Source: Candidatus Kaiserbacteria bacterium (lineage in GTDB: Bacteria; Patescibacteriota; Minisyncoccia; Phycocordibacterales; Phycocordibacteraceae). From it: DNA of 31,675 nt. The notes below the pieces were generated by a model. That model saw only the letters and a list, made by a program, of their open reading frames with translations, made no database searches and was not told the DNA's origin. Position 1 is the stretch's first letter. Every line of letters starts with the position of its first letter. A program made the position numbers and the translations under genes. The DNA lies in the NCBI GenBank assembly GCA_016182285.1, contig JACOXQ010000028.1, positions 1 through 31,675 of the forward strand, read 5' to 3'. Below are positions 1 to 8,447 of this stretch, in pieces.

Positions 1-1137
1 TTATTTGTCTCAAACGACTCTACGATATTTGATGCGGCGAGCGCCGCGCGCGCGCGGATGCGCGCGTATGCCGTGGCGATAGGCGAACTGCATATCGTCT
101 CTTCTGCAGATAGAGATGCGAGAGAAGAACAAGACGGAAATTTATTTTTACATCCGATACACACGTGGAAAATTTTCAGAGTTCGTGCGCTAGCGAAGCG
201 AGCGCACGAACTCATTCTGAAACACGACATTGAAGTCGTCTCCGCGCAGGACCCATTTGAACATGGACTAGCAGCCCTGCGGGCAATATCCAAAACTCAA
301 GCGCCAAAACCCAAACTGCACATTCAAGTGCACACGGACTTTCTCTCCCCATGGTTTATAAAAAGCGGGAATTGGCGCAGTCCTCGCGTGCGTATGCCGC
401 TCCTAAATCGCTGGCGCCGAAGAATCGCAGACGAAGTTTTGCAGAAGGCAGACGGCATTCGCGTTGTATCCGAGCGGGTGAAGGTGTCACTTGTCGCGCA
501 GTACGGGGACAGAATAAAAGAGCCGTCAGTAATACCGGTAACGGTTGATGCAAACGTTCCTGCTCCGGTACGCCTGCCGGAGCACCAGTTCACTTTTTCT
601 CTCATCACAGTCGGACGCTTGGAGCCGGAGAAGCGCATTGAAGACATTTTGGCGGCGCTCGCGCTCGTCGCCAAGCAGTATCCGATGGTCGGGCTCTTTA
701 TTGTCGGGGAAGGTAGCGAGCGAAATCGGCTGGAGAGAATGGCGCGCACCCTAGGCCTCGCTGACAGGGTTGTATTCCTCGGTAGTCGTCAGGACGCACG
801 CGGTTTGGTAGCGAGCGCGCAGGCGTTTATTCAGGCGAGCGCATACGAGGGCTATAGCCGGACGCTCATAGAAGCGGCGCTCGCGAAGGTTCCAATTATC
901 ACGACAGATGTAGGCATAGTCGGCGAAGTGTTCAAAGGCTATGAAGACGTTCTCTCTGTTCCTGTCGCCGACCCCACCGCGCTCTCGCTCCATATCGTCG
1001 GGCTCATTGAAGACAATGCGGTGCGGCACCAGCTCCCGCTCCGCGCCGAAGAAGCTGTCAGAGCGCACCTCGCCAATGTAGGAGATATTTCGGCTCGTAT
1101 TGCCACGGATTTCGCACAAATACTAAAGCATAAATGA
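1..1137 (+). CDS. GT4 family glycosyltransferase, 5' end cut by window edge
   Basis: Retaining GT-B glycosyltransferase that would transfer a sugar from a nucleotide donor during cell-surface glycan assembly in the cytoplasm. The reading frame is open from base 1, and the first residues (LFVSND) look like the usual beta-1 strand, so probably only a few N-terminal residues are missing. An ATG at 58 is in frame but would remove that strand, so I reject it as the start. The C-terminal half shows the donor-binding hallmarks: VGRLEPEKR, GEGSERNRL, and an EX7E motif (EGYSRTLIE) followed by AALAKVPIITTD. The 378 visible residues match a normal GT4 length. The stop overlaps the next start as ATGA, so the two GT4 genes are probably co-translated. 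Acceptor and sugar cannot be read from sequence. Confidence 0.9.
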   Translation, partial: LFVSNDSTIFDAASAARARMRAYAVAIGELHIVSSADRDAREEQDGNLFLHPIHTWKIFRVRALAKRAHELILKHDIEVVSAQDPFEHGLAALRAISKTQAPKPKLHIQVHTDFLSPWFIKSGNWRSPRVRMPLLNRWRRRIADEVLQKADGIRVVSERVKVSLVAQYGDRIKEPSVIPVTVDANVPAPVRLPEHQFTFSLITVGRLEPEKRIEDILAALALVAKQYPMVGLFIVGEGSERNRLERMARTLGLADRVVFLGSRQDARGLVASAQAFIQASAYEGYSRTLIEAALAKVPIITTDVGIVGEVFKGYEDVLSVPVADPTALSLHIVGLIEDNAVRHQLPLRAEEAVRAHLANVGDISARIATDFAQILKHK

Positions 1138-2030
1138 AATTACTTATCTGTACACAGACAGTTGATAGCCAAGATTCGCATCTTGGATTTTTCGTGCGAT
1201 GGATAGAAGAGTTCGCGAAACATTGCGAGAAAGTGACAGTTATTTGTTTGCGCGAAGGGAAGCACGAGTTGCCGGCGAATGTGAAAGTGTACGAGATTGG
1301 GAAAGCAATTGGCGGTATGCAGAAAGCAGTGCGACTTGTTTCTCTTGTGTGGAGATTGCGTAAAGAATACGACGCAGTTTTTGTGCATATGAATCCGGAA
1401 TACATAGTTGTTGCAGGAGTTTTTTGGAGGCTTATGCACAAACGTATCGCGCTCTGGTACACGCACAAGAGCGTCAATCTGAAATTGCGAATCGCAACTC
1501 TCCTTGCGCACGTAGTGTTTACGGCATCCAAAGAAAGTTTTCGTCTCAAAAGCAACAAGGTCAAAGTTATGGGACACGGAATAGACACAGACTTCTTTTC
1601 TCCGGACCAAACAGCCGCGCGCGGAGATTGGGCGCTCTCCGTCGGGCGGCTTATGAAAAGCAAGCGACACGATTTGGCTATCCGAGCTACGGTACAAGAA
1701 GATAAGGAGCTACGCATTATTGGTGACGGACCCGAACAAAGACATCTTGAAGCGCTTGTGCATGAACTCGGAGCCAGAGTGCGTTTCTTAGGCGGTCTTA
1801 CACAAGCCCAACTGCGTAATGAATACCGGAAAGCCGCATATCTCATACATACGAGCGAAACGGGAAGTTTGGACAAAGTAGTCCTTGAAGCGCTCGCCTG
1901 CGGTATGCACATTCATACAAATGACACTGCCCTCAAGACGCTAGAAAACGAGAGCCCAGAATATGTAAGAGAACATCATTCGCTCCAGCGCCTCGTACCA
2001 GCGATATTGAACGCTCTGCAAACCGTGTAA
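1134..2030 (+). CDS. GT4 family glycosyltransferase
   Basis: A 298-residue GT-B enzyme, on the short side for GT4. It starts MKLLICTQTVD, has the donor-domain start SVGRLMKSKRHD, a GDGPEQRHLEAL loop, and SLDKVVLEALACG, where the second Glu of the EX7E motif is present but no Glu sits at the expected first position. Its start overlaps the upstream GT4 stop by four bases, indicating translational coupling. After the stop there are about 50 bases before the GtrA gene. It probably adds one sugar to the same glycan as its neighbour. The family is clear; the substrate is unknown. Confidence 0.88.
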   Translation: MKLLICTQTVDSQDSHLGFFVRWIEEFAKHCEKVTVICLREGKHELPANVKVYEIGKAIGGMQKAVRLVSLVWRLRKEYDAVFVHMNPEYIVVAGVFWRLMHKRIALWYTHKSVNLKLRIATLLAHVVFTASKESFRLKSNKVKVMGHGIDTDFFSPDQTAARGDWALSVGRLMKSKRHDLAIRATVQEDKELRIIGDGPEQRHLEALVHELGARVRFLGGLTQAQLRNEYRKAAYLIHTSETGSLDKVVLEALACGMHIHTNDTALKTLENESPEYVREHHSLQRLVPAILNALQTV

Positions 2031-2055
2031 GCCTTATGCCCATCATAGAGGCGCG

Positions 2056-2064
2056 TGATATACT
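2056..2064 (+). promoter_or_regulatory. Extended -10 promoter candidate for the GtrA gene
   Basis: TGATATACT fits the extended -10 form TGn-TATAAT with one mismatch in the hexamer. It ends 15 bases before the ATG at 2080, giving a predicted leader of under ten bases with no Shine-Dalgarno site. No good -35 element is visible. It sits in the only gap of this gene run, which supports a new transcription start. Confidence 0.45.
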
Positions 2065-2079
2065 GCGAACATTTATCGT

Positions 2080-2514
2080 ATGATAGGAAGAGCAAAAGAC
2101 CTGTATACGCAGTTTGATGAGCGGTATCCGACACACGCGCGAATTTTTCGCTTTCTGCTTTCCGGCGGGACGGCGTTCAGTACCGACATAGTACTACTTT
2201 ATCTCTTTACCGATATCTTCGGCGTCTGGTATCTTGCATCCGCAATAATTGCTTTCATTTTCGCGTTTTTTGTTAGTTTCATTCTCCATAAATTCTGGAC
2301 GTTCGGCGACCGTTCGCGGGACGCTATGCATATGCAAATGGGAATTTATTTTCTTGTCGCGATTGTCAATCTGGCTCTGAACACGCTTTTTGTCTATGTG
2401 TTTGTCGAGTGGGTCGGATTACATTACATCATTGCACAAGTGGTGGCGAGCCTCCTTATAGCTGTCGAGAGCTTTTTCGTTTACCAGCGTTTTATATTTA
2501 AAAATACGATATGA
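2080..2514 (+). CDS. GtrA-like membrane protein (polyprenyl-phosphate sugar flippase family)
   Basis: A 144-residue integral membrane protein with four hydrophobic segments (about residues 22-42, 48-68, 84-104 and 114-134). It has the family hallmarks: a cytoplasmic N-terminus followed by RFLLSGGTAFSTD, a central F-x-x-HKFWTF between helices 2 and 3, and a C-terminal aromatic/basic end (YQRFIF). GtrA proteins are thought to move polyprenyl-phosphate-linked monosaccharides across the membrane. The flanking GT39-type membrane transferases and DPM1-like GT2 domains are the expected partners: GT2 loads the lipid, GtrA flips it, GT39 uses it outside. The stop overlaps the next start as ATGA. The family call is firm; the flipped sugar is unknown. 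Confidence 0.88.
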   Translation: MIGRAKDLYTQFDERYPTHARIFRFLLSGGTAFSTDIVLLYLFTDIFGVWYLASAIIAFIFAFFVSFILHKFWTFGDRSRDAMHMQMGIYFLVAIVNLALNTLFVYVFVEWVGLHYIIAQVVASLLIAVESFFVYQRFIFKNTI

Positions 2515-4166
2515 AACGGGGAACGCACCCGCTTCTTATAGGACTTTTAATTCTTTTCGTTGCAGTGCGCCTGCCAGGACTCTCTACACCATATCAACAA
2601 GACGAATTCAAGTTCGCAGTGGCTGCCGAATCTGGATTCGCCCAAGCAAGCGCCTTTGCTACTCATCCGCCCCTGACAGCGTTCTTATATTACTCTGACG
2701 CACAAGTGTTCGGCGGGTCTAATATGCGCGTCATGCCGCTCCTGTTCGGTCTCATCTCGGCATTTCTTCTTTTTGCGGTCGTGCGCAGAAGAGTCGATGA
2801 ACGTGCGGCGTTGTGGTCGGTATTTTTATACTCCGTTTCCTTTTACGGAGTTTGGGCGTCTCTCATGTTGGATACGGACGGTGCCATTTTGCCCACATTT
2901 TTTCTTGCGGCGTTATACTGTTATGACCGCGCAAAAAGCGAAAGTAGGCGCGCAATATGGGTATTTTTTCTTACGCTTGCACTTATTACCGGATTGCTTG
3001 TCAAACTTTCGTTTGTACTCGTAGCAGGAGCGCTTGTCGCGGACTTCTTGTTCGAAAAACGCAGAGACCTCACAGTAGCGCATATAAACTACTTTGTGGC
3101 TGTCACACTGGCGTTCATCTTTCTCACTGGCGCAGCTTTTGTCGCAATCAAGCTCCTCAATCCAGCATTCACAATAGGCGGCATGGTTACCCATGTACTG
3201 TACTACGCGCATCTGTCCGGGAGAAATTATTTACAAGTTGTTATTCAGAGCATTAAGGCCGTTTTTTATTTGTCGCCGCTTCTTATAGCCCCACTCCTTT
3301 TTGTCTCAAAGGATATATTGAAGAAAGTAACACCGTTTCTCTGGTATCTTGCGCTCGGTTTCGTATTTTATTTCATTCTTTTTGACTTCTCTCGCGGCGC
3401 TTTGGACAAATATCTTATGTTCACCATCGTTCCGTTGTGCGTTATCTCCGGAGCCGCGCTCTCCTCATGTTTCGTTTCTTTTTCTCCGCGCGGACATATG
3501 CGTGCGATTATCGCCGGGCTGCTTATTTCAATAGCGCTTATCGCGCTCTTGTTCACGTCGCCTGAAACAGTGTCGTTGTATCCAAAGACCGAATGGTTCT
3601 CGCGCGTGATTCGCTTTGACTGGAACATGCTTACGGCGTTTAACGGCGGTTCTGGTCCTGCCGGTTTTTATGTATCGTTCCTTTTCATCGCGTACTCGTT
3701 CCTTGTGGCGGGTGCATCCGCACTCGCAGGGCGCATTTATAAACCGTTACTAGCCGCGGCGGCCGTGGTGATGGTCTGCACCGGTATAGTGTACAACGCG
3801 GTCTTTATAGAGGAGTTCAGCTTCGGGAAAGTCTATGGAAACGCAGAAACGGCGCTCGTGCCAGCGCTCGCCTATCTGGCGACGACAGATGCCGTAACAA
3901 GAGTCAATACGCATAACGATATAGGAGCATATGAACTGAAGCATATTGGCAAATATGCTTCGCACTTCACTGCTGCTCCGCAATTTGAGTATGTTGCGCG
4001 CGAACATCTTCCGACATTTGATGGCGCGTTTCTTGTGGTTGATATTCCTCCTCTATATGACGGCTTCTATACTGATTTCTTTAATTCGTGTACCATTCTC
4101 TTTACGGCGCGATCCGGCTTCATTACCAGCACTGTCTATTCTTCATGTACCTGGACGAAGGAGTAA
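2511..4166 (+). CDS. GT39/ArnT-like membrane glycosyltransferase
   Basis: A 551-residue polytopic GT-C fold protein. Near the N-terminus, just after the first membrane segment, it has the acidic pair D31-E32 in YQQDEF, at the position of the catalytic loop motif of PMT/ArnT enzymes. About ten further hydrophobic segments follow, then a soluble C-terminal part of about 100 residues from about residue 440. Family members transfer a sugar from a polyprenyl-phosphate carrier to lipid, glycan or protein on the outer face of the membrane. It overlaps GtrA upstream by four bases and the next gene downstream by 22 bases (start chosen at 4145). Acceptor unknown. Confidence 0.85.
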   Translation: MKRGTHPLLIGLLILFVAVRLPGLSTPYQQDEFKFAVAAESGFAQASAFATHPPLTAFLYYSDAQVFGGSNMRVMPLLFGLISAFLLFAVVRRRVDERAALWSVFLYSVSFYGVWASLMLDTDGAILPTFFLAALYCYDRAKSESRRAIWVFFLTLALITGLLVKLSFVLVAGALVADFLFEKRRDLTVAHINYFVAVTLAFIFLTGAAFVAIKLLNPAFTIGGMVTHVLYYAHLSGRNYLQVVIQSIKAVFYLSPLLIAPLLFVSKDILKKVTPFLWYLALGFVFYFILFDFSRGALDKYLMFTIVPLCVISGAALSSCFVSFSPRGHMRAIIAGLLISIALIALLFTSPETVSLYPKTEWFSRVIRFDWNMLTAFNGGSGPAGFYVSFLFIAYSFLVAGASALAGRIYKPLLAAAAVVMVCTGIVYNAVFIEEFSFGKVYGNAETALVPALAYLATTDAVTRVNTHNDIGAYELKHIGKYASHFTAAPQFEYVAREHLPTFDGAFLVVDIPPLYDGFYTDFFNSCTILFTARSGFITSTVYSSCTWTKE

Positions 4167-5398
4167 CAAAGCACGGCCGTTTTTATCATCAGTATGTCGA
4201 CAGGCTACTGCGTTTTCTCGTTCCAAATGGTAAAGCGGTTGGCACACTGGACAAGTCGTTCCGAGGTCTTGAAGCCGGTCGGAAATATGACTACATAGTC
4301 CTGTCGGACATACTCGGATATGCTCAAGATATTGAAGAATTCTTACAGAGTGTACATGGCGCTCTCGTTGCCGATGGGCGGGTGGTGATTACACAGTACA
4401 ACTCCCTTTGGGAACCCGTCCTGCGCATCGCGTCGGCGCTTCGGTTGCGTGCGCCGTCTGTAGAACAGAACTGGCTTTCGCCGCACGACCTCCATAATTT
4501 CCTATATCTAGCTGGTTTCGAAACGATAAGCAGTGGTAATAAAATGCTGATGCCGGTGTATGTTCCTTTGTTATCTGCTCTTTGCAATACGATACTCGCG
4601 AACATCTGGCCCTTCTCCAAGCTCGGCCTCATTCACTACGTCGTCGCCCGTCCTCTGACAAGCGCCGGAACGGACAATCCTTCGCTCTCCATAGTAGTCC
4701 CTGCTCGCAACGAAGCGGGAACCATAGAGCGCATCGTCAAAGAACTGCCATCGCTGGGCTCATTTACGGAAATTATTTTTATTGAGGGTCACTCGAGGGA
4801 CAATACGCTTGCGGAAATAAAACGTGTGGCAAAACAGTACGGAAAAGAGAAACGGATTAGCTTTGCAGTTCAAGACGGCAAAGGGAAGGGAGACGCTGTT
4901 CGTAAAGGTTTTGATATGGCTACCGGCGACATTCTCGCAATTTATGACGCCGATATGACTGTCCCTCCAGAAGACGTTAATAAATTCTATCGTGCGATCG
5001 CGAGCGGTCGTGGGGAATTTATCAATGGCTCGCGTCTGGTGTATCCGGTTGAGAAGGGGGCGATGCGCGTCCTCAACTTTTTTGGCAATAAATTCTTCAG
5101 CCTTGCTTTCACCGCAATCCTCGGCCAGCCACTCAAGGACACGCTCTGCGGGACCAAGATGCTGTGGAAGAAGGATTACGAGGGCATTAAAGAAAATCGC
5201 GCGTTCTTCGGCGACTTTGACCCATTCGGCGACTTCGACCTCATGTTCGGCGCGGCGAAACTGAATCTGAAGATTGTTGAAATGCCGGTGCGCTATAAAG
5301 AGCGCGTGTACGGAGAAACGAACATCAGTCGGTGGAGCCACGGCTGGCTCCTCCTTCAAATGACGGTCTTTGCCGCCCGTAAGCTCAAGTTCTGGTAA
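4145..5398 (+). CDS. Shortened methyltransferase-like domain fused to a DPM1-like GT2
   Basis: A 417-residue fusion. Residues about 1-150 resemble a class I methyltransferase: YVDRLLRFLVPNGK aligns with the strand preceding the SAM loop, and YDYIVLSDILGYAQDIEEFL resembles motif IV onward. However, the glycine-rich SAM loop and the following acidic strand are missing, so the first half of the Rossmann fold is cut short. From about residue 175 there is a complete GT2 domain: SLSIVVPARNEAGTIE, IEGHSRDNT, the DAD metal motif (YDADMT), and a C-terminal LCGTKMLW segment typical of polyprenyl-phosphate hexose synthases. Such MT-GT2 fusions occur elsewhere, usually with an intact SAM loop. I chose ATG 4145 because it lies eight residues before the recognisable fold. 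An in-frame ATG at 4088 would overlap the upstream gene by 79 bases. GT2 is confident; the MT part is probably non-catalytic. Confidence 0.82.
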   Translation: MYLDEGVTKHGRFYHQYVDRLLRFLVPNGKAVGTLDKSFRGLEAGRKYDYIVLSDILGYAQDIEEFLQSVHGALVADGRVVITQYNSLWEPVLRIASALRLRAPSVEQNWLSPHDLHNFLYLAGFETISSGNKMLMPVYVPLLSALCNTILANIWPFSKLGLIHYVVARPLTSAGTDNPSLSIVVPARNEAGTIERIVKELPSLGSFTEIIFIEGHSRDNTLAEIKRVAKQYGKEKRISFAVQDGKGKGDAVRKGFDMATGDILAIYDADMTVPPEDVNKFYRAIASGRGEFINGSRLVYPVEKGAMRVLNFFGNKFFSLAFTAILGQPLKDTLCGTKMLWKKDYEGIKENRAFFGDFDPFGDFDLMFGAAKLNLKIVEMPVRYKERVYGETNISRWSHGWLLLQMTVFAARKLKFW

Positions 5399-5403
5399 GG
5401 CAG

Positions 5404-5409
5404 TATACT
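5404..5409 (+). promoter_or_regulatory. Possible -10 element (TATACT)
   Basis: TATACT lies in the 21-base gap between stop and start, ending ten bases before the ATG at 5420. There is no TG extension and no -35, so support is weak, but the position matches the pattern of -10 elements placed just upstream of starts elsewhere in the window. Confidence 0.25.
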
Positions 5410-5419
5410 AGCGACACGC

Positions 5420-6877
5420 ATGAGCACGAAACTTCATACAATACTTCTTGTTCTTCTTTTTGTGGTCGCCGGTTTTTTTGCGACATATCATCTTACCGAG
5501 AGCCCGCCTGTGTGGATGGACGAGGGGATATTCACGCAGGCCGCGGCAAATCTGGCAACATATGGTCAAACAGGATTGCGCGTTTCGCCGGACACGATTG
5601 AACCCTCTTCTAAACTTATAACAGTCGGTTATCCTTTCATGTATCCTCTCGCAGGCTGGTTTAAAATGTTCGACATAAGCATTCTTTCTGCGCGCTCGCT
5701 TATGGCGGTATTCATTATCGGATTCCTTCTTGTCAGCTATTTTTTCGTGAGGCGCCTGTTTGGTCCATGGCAAGCTCTTGGTTCACTTGCACTTATAGCG
5801 ACACTTCCAACACTCTATGGCAATGGGAAAAGTGTCTTGGGCGAAGTGCCGGGGTTGTTGTACCTGGTCGCTTCGCTTGTCTGCTTGTGCGTTGCTCGCG
5901 GACGCGTAACGCAGCGGTACTTATGGTTCGTGCTCGCCGGGTTGTTTGCAGGCCTCTCCGTCGCCACCAAACCGATTTTTGTACTGCTCGTTCCGGCCGC
6001 GCTCATTGGATTTTATATTGCATGGAGACGGCATGAAATGACAGTGATGGAAGTTGGCGCCGCTATCGGCGCGGGGCTGGCACCCATATTCGCATGGCTC
6101 ATTCTGCAGTTCCGCGTCAGCGATTCGGCGGGAAGTTTGCTGTCCTTTTATGTGAATCATTATCAGATAACAGACTGGTGGAGCACGATATTCGCAAATC
6201 TTCGCAATCTCGTAACCGACATCGGTCCGCTCTACCTGCTCGTCGTTCTCTCGCTATGGCTCGTCGCATACGGCATCCGGCTACGCCGACAGGAACGCAT
6301 ACCTGTGGAAGAGCATATTGTACTCGCATTCTCAGTCATTACTTTGCTGGGCTATCTGACAACGGCCGGATGGTATCGGTACCTTTTTGAAGCACAAACG
6401 TTGTCACTTCTCTTTCTCCCAAACACGCTCGCGCTCATAGCGCGAAGCGTATGCAACGGTCGATATTTGGAGAAATTAGCGATTTCTGTCATTGTCGTGT
6501 TATCTTTGTTTGGAGCATATCAGGTCATGTTCAGTTCGTTTGTCGCCGAGTCATACGGGCGGCGTCAGACAGCGAACTGGGAAGAGTATTTCAGAACAGC
6601 ATCCCCCTCGGCCTCTTTTTTCTTCTATGACGCCCCTGAAGTGGCATTCTTTGCGCAAGGGACTAAATATTATCAATATCTCAATCCGTATGATGGCATA
6701 GGCATCTTTGTCCCGGGATGGGATATCGGCAGTGCGCAACGGTCGGTCCTTACGCAGGGCAATGCAGATGTAGTCATCCTCCCGCCGGCGATCTATGAAA
6801 AAGAGAAAGACAATCTCTTCTCTGCATACGAGATTGATCGGGCGATACATAATTATTTCTTCTTGAAGAAAAAATGA
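5420..6877 (+). CDS. GT39/ArnT-like membrane glycosyltransferase
   Basis: A 485-residue polytopic protein and the second GT-C enzyme in this run. After the first membrane helix it carries WMDEG (D34-E35), the acidic motif of the PMT/ArnT superfamily. About ten hydrophobic segments follow, then a soluble C-terminal part from about residue 385 to 485. It is not a close duplicate of the 2511 gene: the C-terminal parts differ and the N-terminal loop sequence is distinct. It likely uses a different polyprenyl-phosphate sugar or acceptor, perhaps supplied by the upstream GT2. Its stop overlaps the next methyltransferase start as ATGA. Confidence 0.85.
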   Translation: MSTKLHTILLVLLFVVAGFFATYHLTESPPVWMDEGIFTQAAANLATYGQTGLRVSPDTIEPSSKLITVGYPFMYPLAGWFKMFDISILSARSLMAVFIIGFLLVSYFFVRRLFGPWQALGSLALIATLPTLYGNGKSVLGEVPGLLYLVASLVCLCVARGRVTQRYLWFVLAGLFAGLSVATKPIFVLLVPAALIGFYIAWRRHEMTVMEVGAAIGAGLAPIFAWLILQFRVSDSAGSLLSFYVNHYQITDWWSTIFANLRNLVTDIGPLYLLVVLSLWLVAYGIRLRRQERIPVEEHIVLAFSVITLLGYLTTAGWYRYLFEAQTLSLLFLPNTLALIARSVCNGRYLEKLAISVIVVLSLFGAYQVMFSSFVAESYGRRQTANWEEYFRTASPSASFFFYDAPEVAFFAQGTKYYQYLNPYDGIGIFVPGWDIGSAQRSVLTQGNADVVILPPAIYEKEKDNLFSAYEIDRAIHNYFFLKKK

Positions 6878-7584
6878 AAAAAGAAGCTTTTGATTTACTG
6901 CGGGAGGCGGAGCATTCATGGTGGTACAAGGGGAGGGCTCTGGCAATCCGCGCAACTCTCGCGCGCTCTCATGTCGCCACAACGGTCGAATCAGCACTCG
7001 ATTTTGGAGCTGGGTTCGGCGGCATGTATACCGAACTTGCACGCTTAAGTCAGCGAGTGTACGCATTTGAACCAGATGCGGGCGCTCGCACTACCGCGGC
7101 ACAACAAGGGTACGTTTCCAGCTACACGACTGCTGCAGAAGCGTTGTCCAAACAGTACGGTCTTATAGGGCTCTTTGACGTTATTGAACACATTGAAGAC
7201 GACACAGCATTTCTCACGTCGCTTCGCGATGCACTTATACAGGGTGGACTACTCGCCATCACCGTGCCTGCATTTCAATTTTTATGGAGCGAACATGATG
7301 TCGAGCATCAACATTTCCGTCGCTACAACAAACGTTCTTTGTCCAAGCTTCTTTTGGGCGCTGGCTACGAGATTCTCGCGATAAGTTATTGGAATACGCT
7401 GCTGTTTCTGCCTGCCGCTCTCGTCCGCCTATTCGGTCGATCGGGCTCTTCCGCACTTGGTTTTTCTGGATTCATCAATACCCTTTTATTATTTGTGGTA
7501 AACATAGAATCAAAAATCTTGCGCTTCTGCGCGCTCCCTTTCGGGGTAAGTCTCGTCGTTGTCGCACGAAAACGCGAACTATGA
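6874..7584 (+). CDS. Class I SAM-dependent methyltransferase
   Basis: A 236-residue methyltransferase. The SAM loop is LDFGAGFGG at about residues 47-55, the acidic motif II is FEPDAG, and the motif IV region is GLFDVIEHIEDD. The segment VEHQHFRRYNKRSL after the core is typical of a group of uncharacterised sugar/lipid methyltransferases. The C-terminus has two hydrophobic stretches (about residues 175-215), so it may sit at the membrane. It overlaps both neighbours by four bases (ATGA each side), placing it firmly in the glycosylation operon. A role in O-methylating a lipid-linked sugar is inferred. Confidence 0.85.
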   Translation: MKKEAFDLLREAEHSWWYKGRALAIRATLARSHVATTVESALDFGAGFGGMYTELARLSQRVYAFEPDAGARTTAAQQGYVSSYTTAAEALSKQYGLIGLFDVIEHIEDDTAFLTSLRDALIQGGLLAITVPAFQFLWSEHDVEHQHFRRYNKRSLSKLLLGAGYEILAISYWNTLLFLPAALVRLFGRSGSSALGFSGFINTLLLFVVNIESKILRFCALPFGVSLVVVARKREL

Positions 7585-8438
7585 AGACCCTCGTTACAAT
7601 TGTCGCAGATGATTTTGGCCTCACGCGCGGCATTACCGATACGATACTTAAAGTTATTGACGAAGGGCCGGTACGGCTGGTGAGCATCCTCGTGAATGGC
7701 GAGGCGGTTGAGTATGCGTTGTCTGAATATAAAAAACGTTCTGACCGCCTAAAGCTCGCCGTACATCTGAACCTAACAGAAGGTAAAGCTCTTTCGGCTC
7801 CGCGGGATATTCCGCATTTGGTTGATACTCGCGGTATGTTTGTCCACTCAATCGTGAGTCTCTGGCTCTCGTACCTGTTTGGCACGCGCGCGAAGCGCGC
7901 GAAGCTCCGCCGCGAAGTACGCACTGAAATGGCGGCCCAGTGCGCGGTGGTGCGCACCGCGCTTGGCACGGATGCGCTCGCCGTGAACGGCCACCAACAT
8001 GTGCATATGATACCGTTCGTTTTTGAAGAACTTATGGCTATAAGAGGAGTGGACGCCGTGCGCATCGTTCGGGAAAACTTCTTTTTGTGCGGTATACCGT
8101 CTCCGGTGTATGTGCTCGCTCGATTTGTGCTCGCGCTTCTGTCCACGCGCGCCACGCGAAATGCCCGCGCACGCGGGATTCGGACGAACGATTGGTTTGT
8201 CGGGTTTCTCTACTCCGGGCACATGGATGAACATAAAGCGCGCGCGGGCATTGCTCACGCGGGAGAGGGCTTGGTAGAGATACTTTTTCACCCCGGGAAC
8301 GCGCGCGATGGGGAATTGCACGAATGGAGGGAATGCCGTGCTATTATCGCGTGGCACTACGCGAACGCTCGCCGGCGCGAACGCGAAGCGCTCAAAAAGA
8401 TTCAGGCGAATGGGCACATTGATTTTGTGTTACAATAA
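7581..8438 (+). CDS. YdjC/ChbG-family carbohydrate deacetylase
   Basis: A 285-residue protein with the motifs of the YdjC family: the Asp pair D10-D11 in VADDFG, H62 in HLNLTEG, NGHQHVHM at 136-143, and H237 in FHPG. In this family these supply metal ligands and catalytic residues for removing N-acetyl groups from amino sugars such as chito-oligosaccharides. I place the start at the ATG overlapping the upstream stop (ATGA) because the protein fold begins there; the frame continues 64 codons further upstream inside the methyltransferase gene but encodes no family sequence. In this context it probably deacetylates a lipid-linked HexNAc rather than degrading chitin. Substrate inferred. Confidence 0.88.
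   Translation: MKTLVTIVADDFGLTRGITDTILKVIDEGPVRLVSILVNGEAVEYALSEYKKRSDRLKLAVHLNLTEGKALSAPRDIPHLVDTRGMFVHSIVSLWLSYLFGTRAKRAKLRREVRTEMAAQCAVVRTALGTDALAVNGHQHVHMIPFVFEELMAIRGVDAVRIVRENFFLCGIPSPVYVLARFVLALLSTRATRNARARGIRTNDWFVGFLYSGHMDEHKARAGIAHAGEGLVEILFHPGNARDGELHEWRECRAIIAWHYANARRREREALKKIQANGHIDFVLQ
8428..8436 (+). promoter_or_regulatory. Extended -10 promoter candidate upstream of the GT2 gene
   Basis: TGTTACAAT is an extended -10 (TGn plus a five-of-six match to TATAAT). It overlaps the end of the deacetylase gene and ends 11 bases before the GT2 ATG at 8448. No -35 or Shine-Dalgarno site is apparent. Confidence 0.45.
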
Positions 8439-8447
8439 AACGCTCAT

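Noticed and set aside
36..66. GC-alternating run resembling a simple repeat
   Set aside because: It is coding sequence for an Ala/Arg-rich helix (AASAARARMRA) typical at the start of this GT4 type.
1058..1912. Open frame of 284 codons on the minus strand opposite the second GT4 gene
   Set aside because: Cys/Ser/Arg-rich with no domain features, and overlapped by a convincing GT4 gene.
7880..7905. GCGCGCG-AAG-CGCGCG inverted repeat in the deacetylase gene
   Set aside because: It encodes the basic TRAKRAK segment with GC-rich Arg/Ala codons and has no T-run; codon bias explains it.
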